DNA of 41,841 nt, from positions 1 through 41,841 of the forward strand of contig CAMYKZ010000030.1 of assembly GCA_947259045.1 (NCBI GenBank), read 5' to 3'. Below are positions 25,257 to 34,349 of this stretch, piece after piece. Under the pieces are notes generated by a model that had not been told where the DNA came from, made no database searches, and saw only the letters and a list, made by a program, of their open reading frames with translations. Origin of the DNA: an uncultured Afifella sp. GTDB taxonomy: Bacteria; Pseudomonadota; Alphaproteobacteria; Rhizobiales; Afifellaceae. Positions within the stretch are counted from its first letter, which is position 1. The number at the start of each line of letters is the position of its first letter. The translations under genes and the position numbers were made by a program.

Positions 25257-26167
25257 CAAAGCTGAAATCGCGACGCGTTCTGGTGGCACTTTCAATCGCC
25301 GGATCCATCGCAGCGGCGGGGCTTTTTTTCTTGCCGGTAACAAAGGGCAATGCCATCTCGGCCAGACTGGCCGGCGATGCAAACCGAGGCGCCTATCTGG
25401 CAAGGGCGTCCGGCTGTATCGCGTGCCACTCCGACTTTCAAGGCGGCGGACAGCCTCTTGCCGGCGGGCCGCCGCTCAAGACACCCTTCGGGACATTTTA
25501 TGCCCCGAACCTGACAAGTGATGTTGAACATGGAATTGGCAGTTGGACGCTTCAGCAATTTTCCGATGCTGTGCGGCACGGCGTATCGCCGGAAGGAAGC
25601 CCGTATTATCCGGCGTTCCCCTATCCGTTCTACACCCGCCTGACAGATCGGGATATTGCCGATCTTTGGTCCGCGTTCCGGACCGTGCCCCCGGTGCCGC
25701 TGGCCTCTAAACCGCATGATCTCAATTTTCCTTTCAGTATAAGGCCCGGATTGAAGCTTTGGCGGACGGCTTTTTTCGGTGACGGGGTCTACAGAACCAA
25801 CAGCACGAAATCGGAAATATGGAACCGGGGTGCGTATCTTGTAACCGGCCCGACCCATTGCGGCGCCTGTCACACGCCGCGCAATTTTGCCGGGGCGCGT
25901 GCTGCCGAAGAAGCCCTGCATGGCGCCGGCAATCTTCCAGGCGGCGGCGAATCGCCGCCAATTACAACGGACGCTCTCACCAAAGCCGGATGGAACAAGA
26001 CCGATCTGATCTACGCTTTGCGGACCGGTTTGATGCCGGACGGGGATTCGCTTGGCGGTTCTATGGGCGAAGTTGTTCGAGAAGGCACGTCGTTCATGAC
26101 GGATGAGGACCTGAATGCGATCGCGACCTACCTTCTCGACGCGGAAAGTTCAGATCCCGGTTCCTGA
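25253..26167 (+). CDS. Diheme cytochrome c (dehydrogenase-subunit type)
   Basis: The 304-residue product begins with an N-terminal hydrophobic segment (VALSIAGSIAAAGLFFLPV), serving as signal or anchor. Two c-type heme motifs are present, CIACH (55-59) and CGACH (203-207). The flanks (GGPPLKTPFGTFYAPNLTSD, LTDRDIADLWSAFRTVPPV) resemble the cytochrome subunits of membrane-bound alcohol/gluconate/aldose dehydrogenases, which normally carry three hemes; the third is absent. It probably passes electrons from a periplasmic oxidoreductase to the respiratory chain. Translation is coupled to the cytochrome c'-like gene. Confidence 0.88.
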   Translation: MTKLKSRRVLVALSIAGSIAAAGLFFLPVTKGNAISARLAGDANRGAYLARASGCIACHSDFQGGGQPLAGGPPLKTPFGTFYAPNLTSDVEHGIGSWTLQQFSDAVRHGVSPEGSPYYPAFPYPFYTRLTDRDIADLWSAFRTVPPVPLASKPHDLNFPFSIRPGLKLWRTAFFGDGVYRTNSTKSEIWNRGAYLVTGPTHCGACHTPRNFAGARAAEEALHGAGNLPGGGESPPITTDALTKAGWNKTDLIYALRTGLMPDGDSLGGSMGEVVREGTSFMTDEDLNAIATYLLDAESSDPGS

Positions 26168-26198
26168 TTACTCTCATGAGCCTGAACGAATGATTGGG

Positions 26199-26229
26199 AG
26201 CCCCGGCCGCAAGACCTGCTGCCGGGGCT
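26199..26229. terminator. Hairpin between convergent cytochrome and FG-GAP genes
   Basis: AGCCCCGGC (26199-26207) and GCCGGGGCT (26221-26229) form a perfect 9-bp stem with a 13-base loop. It lies between the plus-strand cytochrome operon and the minus-strand ROK/DHOR operon. The T-run is weak, but position and stem fit a bidirectional terminator. Confidence 0.55.
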
Positions 26230-26295
26230 TGCTGTGCCGGCGCAGAAATCCGGCGCAGTCAGTACCCGGACCGGCCGGCGGATGATCGGATCGCG

Positions 26296-27930
26296 TTATT
26301 TCGGATACCAGTAGAGCGCATCCGGTTTGTCGCGGGCAATCTGCACAAAGTTGTTGGCAAAGACACGGTATTCGTGGCTCCAGTCGCCACCTGGCCATTG
26401 CACCCGGATCGTTGCCCGTTCGGCGACACCAAGGCCAAAATGAACGAAGTCCGATTGGCCGGATGCATGTCCGCCGCCAATCTGAACGGTGCGCGACTGA
26501 CTGAGATTGCCGGTTTTGACTGTGATCTTTGCGCCAACCGCGGACGGATTGGTATTCCCGTTCCTTAACTCGATCGCAACCCAATTGCCCATCGGCCGGT
26601 GTCCCCAGGCGGTCTTGTTTCCCAGGTTTCGAAACAGGCTGGCCGGGCCCTTGCGGTTGACGACAACCAGGTCGAGCATGCCGTCGGCATTGAAATCGGC
26701 AATCGCCGCGCCGCGGCCGCGTCTGTCGAGATCGATTCCGGCCCTGTCTCCGTTTTCATGGAATTTTCCGTCAGCGCCGCCGAGCAGCAGATTGTCGGGA
26801 TCATAGGCGGCAAAATCAGGCATCCCCTCCACATTGCCTTTGGCAATGAACAAATCGAGGCGGGTATCGTTGTTCAGGTCGGCGAACTGTGTGTGCCATC
26901 CTGTAGAAGGCCTCAGATCGGTGCCGGTATAGGGCCGGTGCGCTGTCATCTGTCTTTGCAGTGCTTCATCGCGGTAGGTCGGCCGGTCCGTATCGGCTTC
27001 CGTATCAAGCGTTTGCAGCATCGTATCGCCCATCGACGAAAGCGCATATTCCGGCAAGCCGTCCTGATTGAGATCGGCTTCGGCGATACCCATGCCCCAG
27101 ATGCGCAACGGTTTCCAACCCTGGGATCTTGAATATTGCCGCGGTGCGCCGCCTTCAGGAATACGCCAGAGCTGCTCCTGGCCGCCGCGATAATATTGCC
27201 GGTCATTGGTAATGCGCAGCGCCGGAACGCCGGATTTGTTCCAGTCGGTAAACAGCACCGAAAGCGCACAATAGCCGGGTTGCAGATCGGTCTGTTCGCT
27301 ATAGTCCGGCACGTCGCCTTTGCCTGGCCGGGCAAGGACATTATTTTCGCATGTTCCCCAAGGCGAACCCGGTGCCGCCCGGTCGACATAATTGCCGAAC
27401 GCAAGCGTCGGATATGTCGCGCCCTTCTCCCAGGTCGCGGCAAATCCGGTGGTCCAGGCGGAGCCGCCGTCAAATCCGAATGCGCGGTTGGCCCTGGTGA
27501 AACTGCAATCCGGCCCGCCTCTGAGAAGAAGGTTTTCACCCAGCCGCAGGACGACAAGATCCGTATGCGCGTCATTGTCTATGTTGACTGGATAGGCGCC
27601 GAGGACCCTGGTCTTGTCGCGGTCTGAAATGCCAAGGCCGATGGCCTCGAATTTCAACGGTCCGGCGCGAGTGGAGCGATTGACGAAAAGCTGCGCCGGC
27701 ACTGTCCCGCCGGCCAGAACAAGATCAGGCATCCGGTCGCCATTGCAGTCGAAGCTGGCGACACCGCCGCCGACAAAATACTCCCACGGCCCCTCATAGG
27801 AATGGACGAGACCTGCCGCGGCCGCTTCTTCGTGCATATCGGGAACGTCGAACGGGAACGGTTCCGCTGCCTGCGCGGCAACCGGCAGGAGAAGCCCATA
27901 CAGAGCTGCAAATGCACCTGCCTTCATCAT
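26296..27930 (-). CDS. Secreted FG-GAP/VCBS-repeat protein with ASPIC/UnbV domain (CRTAC1-like)
   Basis: The 544-residue product has a signal peptide (FAALYGLLLPVAAQA). Several FG-GAP/VCBS-type repeats with Ca-binding loops follow: FDCNGDRMPDLVLAG (~60), NIDNDAHTDLVVLR (~115), DLNQDGLPEYALSS (~300), DLNNDTRLDLFIAKG (~355) and DFNADGMLDLVVVN (~420). The C-terminal ~90 residues (GNWVAIELRNGNTN, VGAKITVKTG, VHFGLGVAERATIRVQWPGG) form an ASPIC/UnbV domain. These beta-propeller proteins are extracytoplasmic and often lie beside cytochrome or peroxidase genes. The start overlaps the DHOR stop (ATGA), so the two are coupled. Function unknown. Confidence 0.88.
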   Translation of the reverse strand: MMKAGAFAALYGLLLPVAAQAAEPFPFDVPDMHEEAAAAGLVHSYEGPWEYFVGGGVASFDCNGDRMPDLVLAGGTVPAQLFVNRSTRAGPLKFEAIGLGISDRDKTRVLGAYPVNIDNDAHTDLVVLRLGENLLLRGGPDCSFTRANRAFGFDGGSAWTTGFAATWEKGATYPTLAFGNYVDRAAPGSPWGTCENNVLARPGKGDVPDYSEQTDLQPGYCALSVLFTDWNKSGVPALRITNDRQYYRGGQEQLWRIPEGGAPRQYSRSQGWKPLRIWGMGIAEADLNQDGLPEYALSSMGDTMLQTLDTEADTDRPTYRDEALQRQMTAHRPYTGTDLRPSTGWHTQFADLNNDTRLDLFIAKGNVEGMPDFAAYDPDNLLLGGADGKFHENGDRAGIDLDRRGRGAAIADFNADGMLDLVVVNRKGPASLFRNLGNKTAWGHRPMGNWVAIELRNGNTNPSAVGAKITVKTGNLSQSRTVQIGGGHASGQSDFVHFGLGVAERATIRVQWPGGDWSHEYRVFANNFVQIARDKPDALYWYPK

Positions 27931-29351
27931 CGTTCAATGACAAAGGTGCGCAGATAGGCAACCAGGGCTGCGCGTTCGTCGCGCGGTGCATCTGCATAGG
28001 CATCACGGGCTGCCCGGCCCTCGCCGCCATGGGCCAGAATGATGTCATTCAAAGTGGTGAAATCGTTGCGGTGTCCATAAGGCGCGGTCGACCCGACACC
28101 CCATAATTCCGATGTCATGAAGATGTCGCGCCCGACGAAGCGCTGCGACAGCAATTCATTGCCGAGCGCATCGACGGACCGGTCGGTCATCTTGTGGCGC
28201 TTCAAATCGCCAAACAGCGGAACCAGCACCTCGCCCTTGTCGTTTCGCGGCAGTGTTTTTGCCCATTCGAGCAGGCCGAGATCATAGGTTGCCGGCGTTC
28301 TGACCTGGGCGCTGTTCAGTGTCCCTGAAACATCGTATGGGCCGGGGTCGTCGAATTCCAGCAATGTCAGCGGCAACGTGTCAAGATGACAGGCATTGCA
28401 GCCGAACGTGCCAAAGCGCTCTGCTCCGGTGGAGGCGGCGCTTTTGCCGGCCTCGCTTGCGGGTATTTTGACAACCGGCGTCCGCAGGCTCGCCTGCCAC
28501 GCGACAAGAGCCGATATGTCGGCTGAAGACAGTTCGTCGTCCTTCCCGTCTTCGTCAAAATCACCTGTCCCCGTCCAACGGGTTCCGAACCGTTCGACCG
28601 CCTGCATGCCGTGGTGATGGTTCATCGCATTGACGGTGAACTGCCTTAAAGAGACCATGACGCCCTTCTGGCTGAACGGCCGGATTACCAGATCGGTGTC
28701 GACGCCGGACACGTCCTGCAGATCGACCAGCCCGTCCGGCAGCGCCGTGAGGTGGCCGAAGGAAACGCCTTTCGTCGCAAGTGCGACTTTAACCGGCTCT
28801 CCGCCGGCGGCCGCCTTACGCAACGCCTCGTCGCGCAACGCCGCCAGATCGCCGCTCATCTCGCGGGCGAGCAATTCGATCAGGCCGGATCCGAAAAGAT
28901 GGTTGGTGCCGCGCTCGTTGGAAAACTGCGGATCGCTTGTATCGAAATCAGCGTTGTTAAATCCCTCCGATACGAAGACATTGGTGACAAAATCGCCTGC
29001 GCCGCCGATCACCGGATCATTGTGACAAGACGAACAGGCCTGCGCGTCAGGGCCGGCCAGTCGGGCAAATGCCTGTGTCGATCGATGCCGCGCCTTGGTG
29101 GGAATGATCGCCTGTGTGGAACCCGGCCGTCCGGCGCCATCGGGTTTCGTGAACTTGGTGGAAAACAGATTGCCGCCCAGTTTAATCAGCCGGTCAAGCT
29201 CCGGCATCGACAGCCGCCCCGATGGCAGATCTGTTACCGCACCGATCGCCGCACTTTTTTCAATCCGCAGCTCGTCGTTTGCCTCAACCGCACCGACAGC
29301 CATCGCGGCAGTCACCAGGAATACGGGCAAACAGAGTGAGTGAACGGACAT
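27927..29351 (-). CDS. Di-heme oxidoreductase (DHOR family, putative periplasmic)
   Basis: The 474-residue protein starts at ATG 29351, within TGATG of the ROK stop. It has a signal peptide (LCLPVFLVTAAMAVGAVEA) and two heme c motifs, CSSCH (106-110) and CNACH (318-322). The architecture fits the di-heme oxidoreductase/thiol-oxidoreductase-like family related to MauG-type diheme peroxidases. C-terminal landmarks are LWGVGSTAPYGHRNDF and a distal SLR(T)PVV. The reaction is unknown; MauG-like enzymes modify partner proteins using high-valent heme, and peroxidase activity is also possible. It sits between a ROK regulator and an FG-GAP protein in a coupled operon. Confidence 0.85.
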   Translation of the reverse strand: MSVHSLCLPVFLVTAAMAVGAVEANDELRIEKSAAIGAVTDLPSGRLSMPELDRLIKLGGNLFSTKFTKPDGAGRPGSTQAIIPTKARHRSTQAFARLAGPDAQACSSCHNDPVIGGAGDFVTNVFVSEGFNNADFDTSDPQFSNERGTNHLFGSGLIELLAREMSGDLAALRDEALRKAAAGGEPVKVALATKGVSFGHLTALPDGLVDLQDVSGVDTDLVIRPFSQKGVMVSLRQFTVNAMNHHHGMQAVERFGTRWTGTGDFDEDGKDDELSSADISALVAWQASLRTPVVKIPASEAGKSAASTGAERFGTFGCNACHLDTLPLTLLEFDDPGPYDVSGTLNSAQVRTPATYDLGLLEWAKTLPRNDKGEVLVPLFGDLKRHKMTDRSVDALGNELLSQRFVGRDIFMTSELWGVGSTAPYGHRNDFTTLNDIILAHGGEGRAARDAYADAPRDERAALVAYLRTFVIER

Positions 29352-30580
29352 CAATTCGAAACCTCTGAATGAACTCGCCGCTCGGCCATGACATCGTCCT
29401 GCACCAGCAGCGCACTGATCGCACACCCTTCGCGCACCAGCGGTCTTTCATCTGGATAACAGTCAATATCGACGCGCTGATAGCGGTTCCCGCCGGGTGC
29501 ACAGTCAAGGGCGGCGCGAATTGGCACTTCCATCAGATCGAACATATTCGCACCTGGCCCCACCAGCACAACGGGAAACGCATCCACTAAAGCATAAAGG
29601 CTGGCGAGACCCGTACCGATGGCGGCGCCGGCTGTTTCGATGGCTTTGATTGCGTTATCGTCTCCGGCACGGGCGGCCTCGCCGATCGCGTCCAGATCCG
29701 GTGGATCGAGCAGGCCCGCCGGCGGTGTATTTTCAGCATGGCCTTCCGCACGGCGGCTGATCGCATAATTACCGGCATAGGCTTCGATACAGCCATAATT
29801 GCCGCAGCGGCACAAAGCGCCGCCCGGCACATAGGTCATATGCCCGAACTCTATCCCCGAAGATTGCGTGCCGTTGACGATGGTCCTGCGCAGAAACAAT
29901 CCCATACCGACACCGTGAGCCAAAAGCACGGCGGCAAAGTTCTCACCATACTTGTCGGGATCGCGCCAATTCAGCGCCTGAGCGATCATGTCACAATCGT
30001 TGGCAACCCGGGTCGGCACGCCAAAACGGTCCTCCAGCCAACGCTGAACAGGGATATTGCGATCCGAACAAATCGGCGACCACAACACTTTCGTTCCATC
30101 GACATCGGTGACACCCTGGAAACCGATCGCAATGCGGCGCAATGCGGACTGGCCTCTGCCGGAACGGCTCAAAGCGATCTCGATACAGTCAATCAGCGCT
30201 GTTCTGATCCCTCTCGCCGTATTTTCCTGCGCTGTAATTTGAACCGTATGTTCGCTCACAGTGGCGCCGGAATAATCCACCATGGCCGCTGACAGGAAAT
30301 TCAGCTGGAAATTGACGGAACAGACCATCGCAGCATCTGGATTGACCACCAGGGCAACCTTGGGCCGGCCACGCCCGGGCGTACCGGTCTCCTGCTGGAG
30401 CGGCGGCATCAGAATGCCCTCATGGAGAAAATCGGATGTGATGGCGGAGATTGTTGCAGCGCTCAGGCCGGTTATTTTACCGATATCAGTGCGCGACGCG
30501 CCACTGCCACGGCGAACCGCCGACAAAACCCTCTTGCGGTTGCCAATTCGTATATCGTCCGGTTTGACGATCACTACCAT
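29351..30580 (-). CDS. ROK-family transcriptional regulator (XylR-type)
   Basis: The 409-residue protein from ATG 30580 has an N-terminal winged helix-turn-helix (GASRTDIGKITGLSAATIS) and a ROK sugar-kinase-like domain. The ROK zinc motif is present: GHMTYVPGG followed by LCRCGNYGCIEAY. Alphaproteobacterial ROK repressors divergent from sugar ABC transporters commonly respond to that sugar, so this is probably the xylFHG regulator. Unusually, its stop overlaps the start of the DHOR gene. An upstream in-frame start at 30664 is less likely because it would run through the palindromic region. Confidence 0.88.
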   Translation of the reverse strand: MVVIVKPDDIRIGNRKRVLSAVRRGSGASRTDIGKITGLSAATISAITSDFLHEGILMPPLQQETGTPGRGRPKVALVVNPDAAMVCSVNFQLNFLSAAMVDYSGATVSEHTVQITAQENTARGIRTALIDCIEIALSRSGRGQSALRRIAIGFQGVTDVDGTKVLWSPICSDRNIPVQRWLEDRFGVPTRVANDCDMIAQALNWRDPDKYGENFAAVLLAHGVGMGLFLRRTIVNGTQSSGIEFGHMTYVPGGALCRCGNYGCIEAYAGNYAISRRAEGHAENTPPAGLLDPPDLDAIGEAARAGDDNAIKAIETAGAAIGTGLASLYALVDAFPVVLVGPGANMFDLMEVPIRAALDCAPGGNRYQRVDIDCYPDERPLVREGCAISALLVQDDVMAERRVHSEVSN

Positions 30581-30647
30581 GGAAGCTTGCTCACTGCCGT
30601 GTCCGTCCGGACCCGCCCGTGATATCGGATGAGGCCACGAGAAATAG

Positions 30648-30674
30648 TTGTTTGATATCAACAAGTTCCAACTT
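30648..30674. promoter_or_regulatory. Probable ROK operator region
   Basis: The divergent ROK-xylF gap contains TTGTTTGATATCAACAA (30648-30664), which is a near-perfect palindrome around GATATC, directly joined to a second inverted repeat AAGTTCCAACTT (30663-30674). They lie just upstream of the candidate xylF promoter. Such palindromes are the expected target of a ROK repressor. The assignment is from position and symmetry only. Confidence 0.45.
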
Positions 30675-30687
30675 CATAACTAAAATG

Positions 30688-30716
30688 TTGACACAAAGCT
30701 TCGTTCAAGTCACTAT
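30688..30716 (+). promoter_or_regulatory. Candidate xylF promoter
   Basis: A perfect TTGACA -35 box (30688-30693) is followed after 17 bases by CACTAT (30711-30716), a poor -10 match with the right spacing, next to an eight-T run. The start codon lies about 100 bases further, leaving a moderate leader. It overlaps no gene and lies just downstream of the palindromes. Confidence 0.45.
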
Positions 30717-30817
30717 TTTTTTTGAGGCTCGAATTAAATGGGCTTTATGCAGCCTGACCACTCTTTGAGTTGGTTTGCAATGTTTTAAGAATGGTGTCCG
30801 CACCGGGAGGAAATTGA

Positions 30818-31855
30818 ATGAAGAAAACAACACTCGCCCTGATGGGTGCTGCAATGCTGACCGCATCCTTTGCGGGCACGGCCTTTGCGGAAGGCAAGAC
30901 AATCGGCGTGTCGTGGAAAATTTTTCAGGAAGAGCGCTGGAAGCGCGATGAAGCCGTAATCAAGGGTATCGTGGAAGCCAATGGCGACAGGTATATATCC
31001 GCCGATGCGCAGGGGTCGGCCGCCAAGCAGCTGACCGATGTGGAATCGCTGATTTCCCAGGGCGCCGATGTTCTGTTGATTGTACCGTTTGATTCAGAAG
31101 CCATTTTGCCGGCGATCGAAAAAGCATCAGGCGAAGGCATTCCGATGATCGCCTATGATGTCCAGATCGAACATCCCGACAGCCTTTACATCACCTTCGA
31201 CAATGTCGGCGTTGGCCGCCTGATGGCCAAGGAAATGCTGAAAGTCAAAGATGCCGGCAATTTCGCTTTCATCAAGGGCGACCAGGGTGATCCGAACGCC
31301 ACGTTCCTGTTCAAGGGCATCATGGAAGTTTTGCAGCCCAACATCGACGCCGGCAAGATCAAGAATGTCGGCGAAGCTTTCACCGACGGCTGGAAACCTG
31401 AAAACGCCCAGCGCAACATGGAACAGATGCTGACTGCCAACCAGAACAAGATCGACGCCGTGATTTCCGAGAATGACGGCATGGCCGGCGGCGCTGTTGC
31501 CGCACTTGCCGCCCAGGGCATGGCCGGCTCCGTTCCGGTCACCGGCCAGGACGGCGATCTGGCCGCCATCAACCGCGTCGCCCGCGGCACGCAGCTCGTG
31601 TCTGTGTGGAAAGATTCCCGCGCGCTCGGCAAGGTCGCGGCAGAAGCGGCATTGATGCTGGCTGACGGCAAGAGCATGTCCGATGTCCCGGGCACGGCGC
31701 CGTTCTCCGGCGGCAAGCGCGGCGTGGAGGTCACGTCCATACTGCTTGAGCCGACACCGATCACAAAAGACACTGTCAATCTTGTGATAGACGCGGGCTG
31801 GATCAGCAAAGCCGAAGCCTGTGAAGGCGCGACGGCCGGCGTATCCGGCTGCTGA
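30818..31855 (+). CDS. xylF: Xylose-type ABC transporter, periplasmic sugar-binding protein
   Basis: The 345-residue product starts behind GGGAGGAAATTG and has a classical signal peptide (LALMGAAMLTASFAGTAFA, cleaved about residue 24). It is a type I periplasmic binding protein of the XylF branch: IGVSWKIFQEERWKRDE, DAQGSAAKQLTDVESLISQG, LIVPFDSEAILPAIEKA, GDQGDPNATFLFKG and VPVTGQDGDLAAINRVARGTQ. It delivers a pentose, most likely D-xylose, to the permease. The xylH and xylG genes follow on the same strand, with a stable hairpin in the first intergenic gap. The exact sugar is inferred from family and gene order. Confidence 0.9.
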   Translation: MKKTTLALMGAAMLTASFAGTAFAEGKTIGVSWKIFQEERWKRDEAVIKGIVEANGDRYISADAQGSAAKQLTDVESLISQGADVLLIVPFDSEAILPAIEKASGEGIPMIAYDVQIEHPDSLYITFDNVGVGRLMAKEMLKVKDAGNFAFIKGDQGDPNATFLFKGIMEVLQPNIDAGKIKNVGEAFTDGWKPENAQRNMEQMLTANQNKIDAVISENDGMAGGAVAALAAQGMAGSVPVTGQDGDLAAINRVARGTQLVSVWKDSRALGKVAAEAALMLADGKSMSDVPGTAPFSGGKRGVEVTSILLEPTPITKDTVNLVIDAGWISKAEACEGATAGVSGC

Positions 31856-31877
31856 CTGACCGATTGAATTCGTCATT

Positions 31878-31905
31878 GTCCCGGGCATTTCACAATGCCC
31901 GGGAC
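31878..31905 (+). other. Perfect 12-bp hairpin between xylF and xylH
   Basis: GTCCCGGGCATT (31878-31889) and AATGCCCGGGAC (31894-31905) pair fully around a TCAC loop. No T-run follows, so it is not a typical intrinsic terminator. Such hairpins after binding-protein genes often protect the upstream mRNA from 3' exonucleases and keep binding-protein levels above those of the membrane parts. Confidence 0.7.
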
Positions 31906-32056
31906 GCTTCGATCAGCAGGCCGCGCCGTTTGAAAAACTGTACGGCCTTTCTATAATTCGGCGGCGCCACTTCTGACAGGCGAACGACTGCGCTTTTTAT
32001 CCAAACCGCGACGTTCCCGAAATGGCGCGGCTTCGATAGAAAGAGGGGGAGAGACC

Positions 32057-33376
32057 ATGTCGGACGACCAACTGACTGATCAGTCTGCGGAATTCAGAGA
32101 AAACGCCGCCGTAAAATTCCTGCGCGCCACCGAGGTGGATACGCGTATGCTGGGCATGATCGCAGCCCTGCTCCTTATCTGGGTGGGGTTCCATTTTTAC
32201 GGCAAGATTTTCAACGGCTATGGCGCATTCCTGACATCGAGGAACCTCTGGAACCTTTCGGTTCAGACATCGTCTATCGCGGTTATGGCGACCGGCATGG
32301 TGCTGGTGATCGTTACCCGCCATATCGATTTGTCGGTCGGCTCCGTGCTCGGTGTCACCGCCATGATGATGGGCGTGCTGCAGGTCTGGATTCTGCCGCA
32401 ATATCTCGGCCTCGGGCATCCGATGATCTGGATCATCACAGTCATTGCAGGCATCGCGTTTGGCGCCGCCATCGGGACTTTTCACGGCTTCCTGATCGCC
32501 TATCTCGGTATTCCGGCATTTATCGTCACACTCGGCGGCCTGCTGTTCTGGCGCGGGTCAGCATGGTGGGTGGCACGCGGCGAGACGATCGCACCGGTTG
32601 ACTCAACTTTCACGCTGATCGGCGGAGGGCCTTATGGCACAATCGGTGCAACAGGATCCTGGATCGTCGGTATCCTGGTGTGCATCGCAATCGTCCTCCT
32701 GCTGATGGCCGGCCGGCGCCAACGTATCCGCTTCGGTTTCCCGCTGCGGCCGATGTGGGCGGAATATCTGATCGGCGGCATTGGCATGGCGCTGACGCTT
32801 GGCGCCGTGCTGGTGATGAACTCCTACCCCTGGCCGGCGGGCATCGTCAGACGTTATGCGGCCGCCAATAATATCGAGGTTCCGGAAGGCGGATTGTTCA
32901 TATCGCACGGATTTGCGATCCCCGTTCTGGTCGCATTGGCGGTGGCCGTCGGCATGACGTTCCTGGCGACACGAACGCGCTTCGGCCGTTATGTCTTCGC
33001 CATCGGCGGCAATCCGGAGGCGGCCGAACTGGCGGGCATCAATACCAAGAAAATGACGATGATGATCTTCGCGCTGATGGGCGCCCTGACCGGCATCTCG
33101 GCCGTCATCGCCAGCGCCCGCCTGAACTCAGCGACCAACGCTCTCGGCCAGCTGGACGAGCTTTATGTTATCGCCGCTGCGGTGATCGGCGGCACATCGT
33201 TTGCCGGCGGCATCGGTACGATTTATGGCGCGATCCTCGGCGCCCTTGTCATGCAGTCACTGCAATCGGGCATGGTGCTGGTCGGCTTCGACGCAGCCAT
33301 TCAGCAAATGGTGGTCGGCGGCGTGCTGGTCACGGCCGTCTGGGTCGACACGCTCTACCGCAAAAGCTCGGTGTAA
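32057..33376 (+). CDS. xylH: Xylose-type ABC transporter permease
   Basis: The 439-residue product is a BPD_transp_2-type permease with about ten or more transmembrane helices. Landmarks are [71 protein letters not shown] and the final [20 protein letters not shown]. The extra loop near residues 200-300 fits XylH, which is longer than RbsC-type permeases. The AGAGGGGGAGAGACC upstream is a strong ribosome site. It forms the membrane channel with XylG. Confidence 0.92.
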   Translation: MSDDQLTDQSAEFRENAAVKFLRATEVDTRMLGMIAALLLIWVGFHFYGKIFNGYGAFLTSRNLWNLSVQTSSIAVMATGMVLVIVTRHIDLSVGSVLGVTAMMMGVLQVWILPQYLGLGHPMIWIITVIAGIAFGAAIGTFHGFLIAYLGIPAFIVTLGGLLFWRGSAWWVARGETIAPVDSTFTLIGGGPYGTIGATGSWIVGILVCIAIVLLLMAGRRQRIRFGFPLRPMWAEYLIGGIGMALTLGAVLVMNSYPWPAGIVRRYAAANNIEVPEGGLFISHGFAIPVLVALAVAVGMTFLATRTRFGRYVFAIGGNPEAAELAGINTKKMTMMIFALMGALTGISAVIASARLNSATNALGQLDELYVIAAAVIGGTSFAGGIGTIYGAILGALVMQSLQSGMVLVGFDAAIQQMVVGGVLVTAVWVDTLYRKSSV

Positions 33377-33389
33377 GGGGGAGACAGAC

Positions 33390-34205
33390 ATGACTATGAA
33401 TGAAGCAACACCATCTGCCGATCCCAACGCAGGCAAGACGCCTTTGGTGGAGATGCGTGACATCTCCATTGCCTTCGGCGGCATCAAAGCGGTCGATCAC
33501 GCTTCGACTGACCTCTATCCGGGCGAAGTGGTCGGCCTGCTGGGCCACAATGGCGCCGGCAAGTCGACATTGATCAAGATCCTGTCGGGTGCCTATGCGC
33601 GCGACCATGGCACGATCATGGTCGATGGCAAGGAAGCCACGATCACGAATCCGCGGCAGGCAAAGGATTACGGCATCGAAACCATCTACCAGACGCTGGC
33701 GCTTGCCGACAATGTGGACGCCGCAGCCAATCTCTATCTCGGCCGCGAGCTTCTCACCCGCTGGGGCACTCTGGACGATGCTGCCATGGAGGCGGAAACC
33801 CGCAAGGTGATGGGCCGCCTCAATCCCAATTTCAAGCGTTTCAAGGATCCGGTCAAACAGCTTTCCGGCGGTCAGCGCCAATCGGTCGCCATTGCCAGGG
33901 CGATCCATTTCAACGCCCGTATCCTGATCATGGACGAGCCTACCGCAGCGCTCGGCCCGGCGGAGACGGAACAGGTCGGCCAGCTTATCCACGAACTGAA
34001 AAAGGACGGCATCGGCATCTTCTTGATCAGCCACGATATCCATGACGTTTTCGATCTGGCGGACAGGGTGGTGGTGATGAAAAACGGCGCGATCGTCGGG
34101 TCGGCGAAAACCACCGATGTGACCAAGGATGAAGTGCTCGGCATGATCATCCTGGGCAAATGCCCTGCCGGCGCCATTCCCGGACCTGGCGCGCTGGCGG
34201 ATTGA
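33390..34205 (+). CDS. xylG: Xylose-type ABC transporter ATP-binding protein (single cassette)
   Basis: The 271-residue product has one ABC cassette: Walker [10 protein letters not shown] (52-60), signature LSGGQ (158-162), Walker B LIMDEPT with the catalytic Glu183, and the H-loop ISHDIHD. E. coli XylG and RbsA have two fused cassettes and about 500 residues; rhizobial XylG/FrcA homologues commonly have one, so this is a normal variant and not a truncation. ATG 33390 follows AAGGGGGAGAC, 13 bases after xylH. The N-terminal 16 residues (Thr, Pro, Asn, Ala-rich) precede the core. It powers import of the pentose. Confidence 0.9.
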   Translation: MTMNEATPSADPNAGKTPLVEMRDISIAFGGIKAVDHASTDLYPGEVVGLLGHNGAGKSTLIKILSGAYARDHGTIMVDGKEATITNPRQAKDYGIETIYQTLALADNVDAAANLYLGRELLTRWGTLDDAAMEAETRKVMGRLNPNFKRFKDPVKQLSGGQRQSVAIARAIHFNARILIMDEPTAALGPAETEQVGQLIHELKKDGIGIFLISHDIHDVFDLADRVVVMKNGAIVGSAKTTDVTKDEVLGMIILGKCPAGAIPGPGALAD

Positions 34206-34349
34206 GTGGCAGCGATGTCGCCGGCAATAATTCCACCCGCAGTCCCGATCCGGCTGCTTGTTGGAATTTTCGCGAGCAGCGTAACCGATTGTTCATAGCA
34301 CAGGCGCAAAACTATTGCCCTGGGCCGATGAATAAACGGATGCCGATTG

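Noticed and set aside
33390..34205. XylG as a truncated double-cassette ABC protein
   Set aside because: One complete cassette is present, with its own stop and no ABC remnants downstream; single-cassette homologues are normal in rhizobia.
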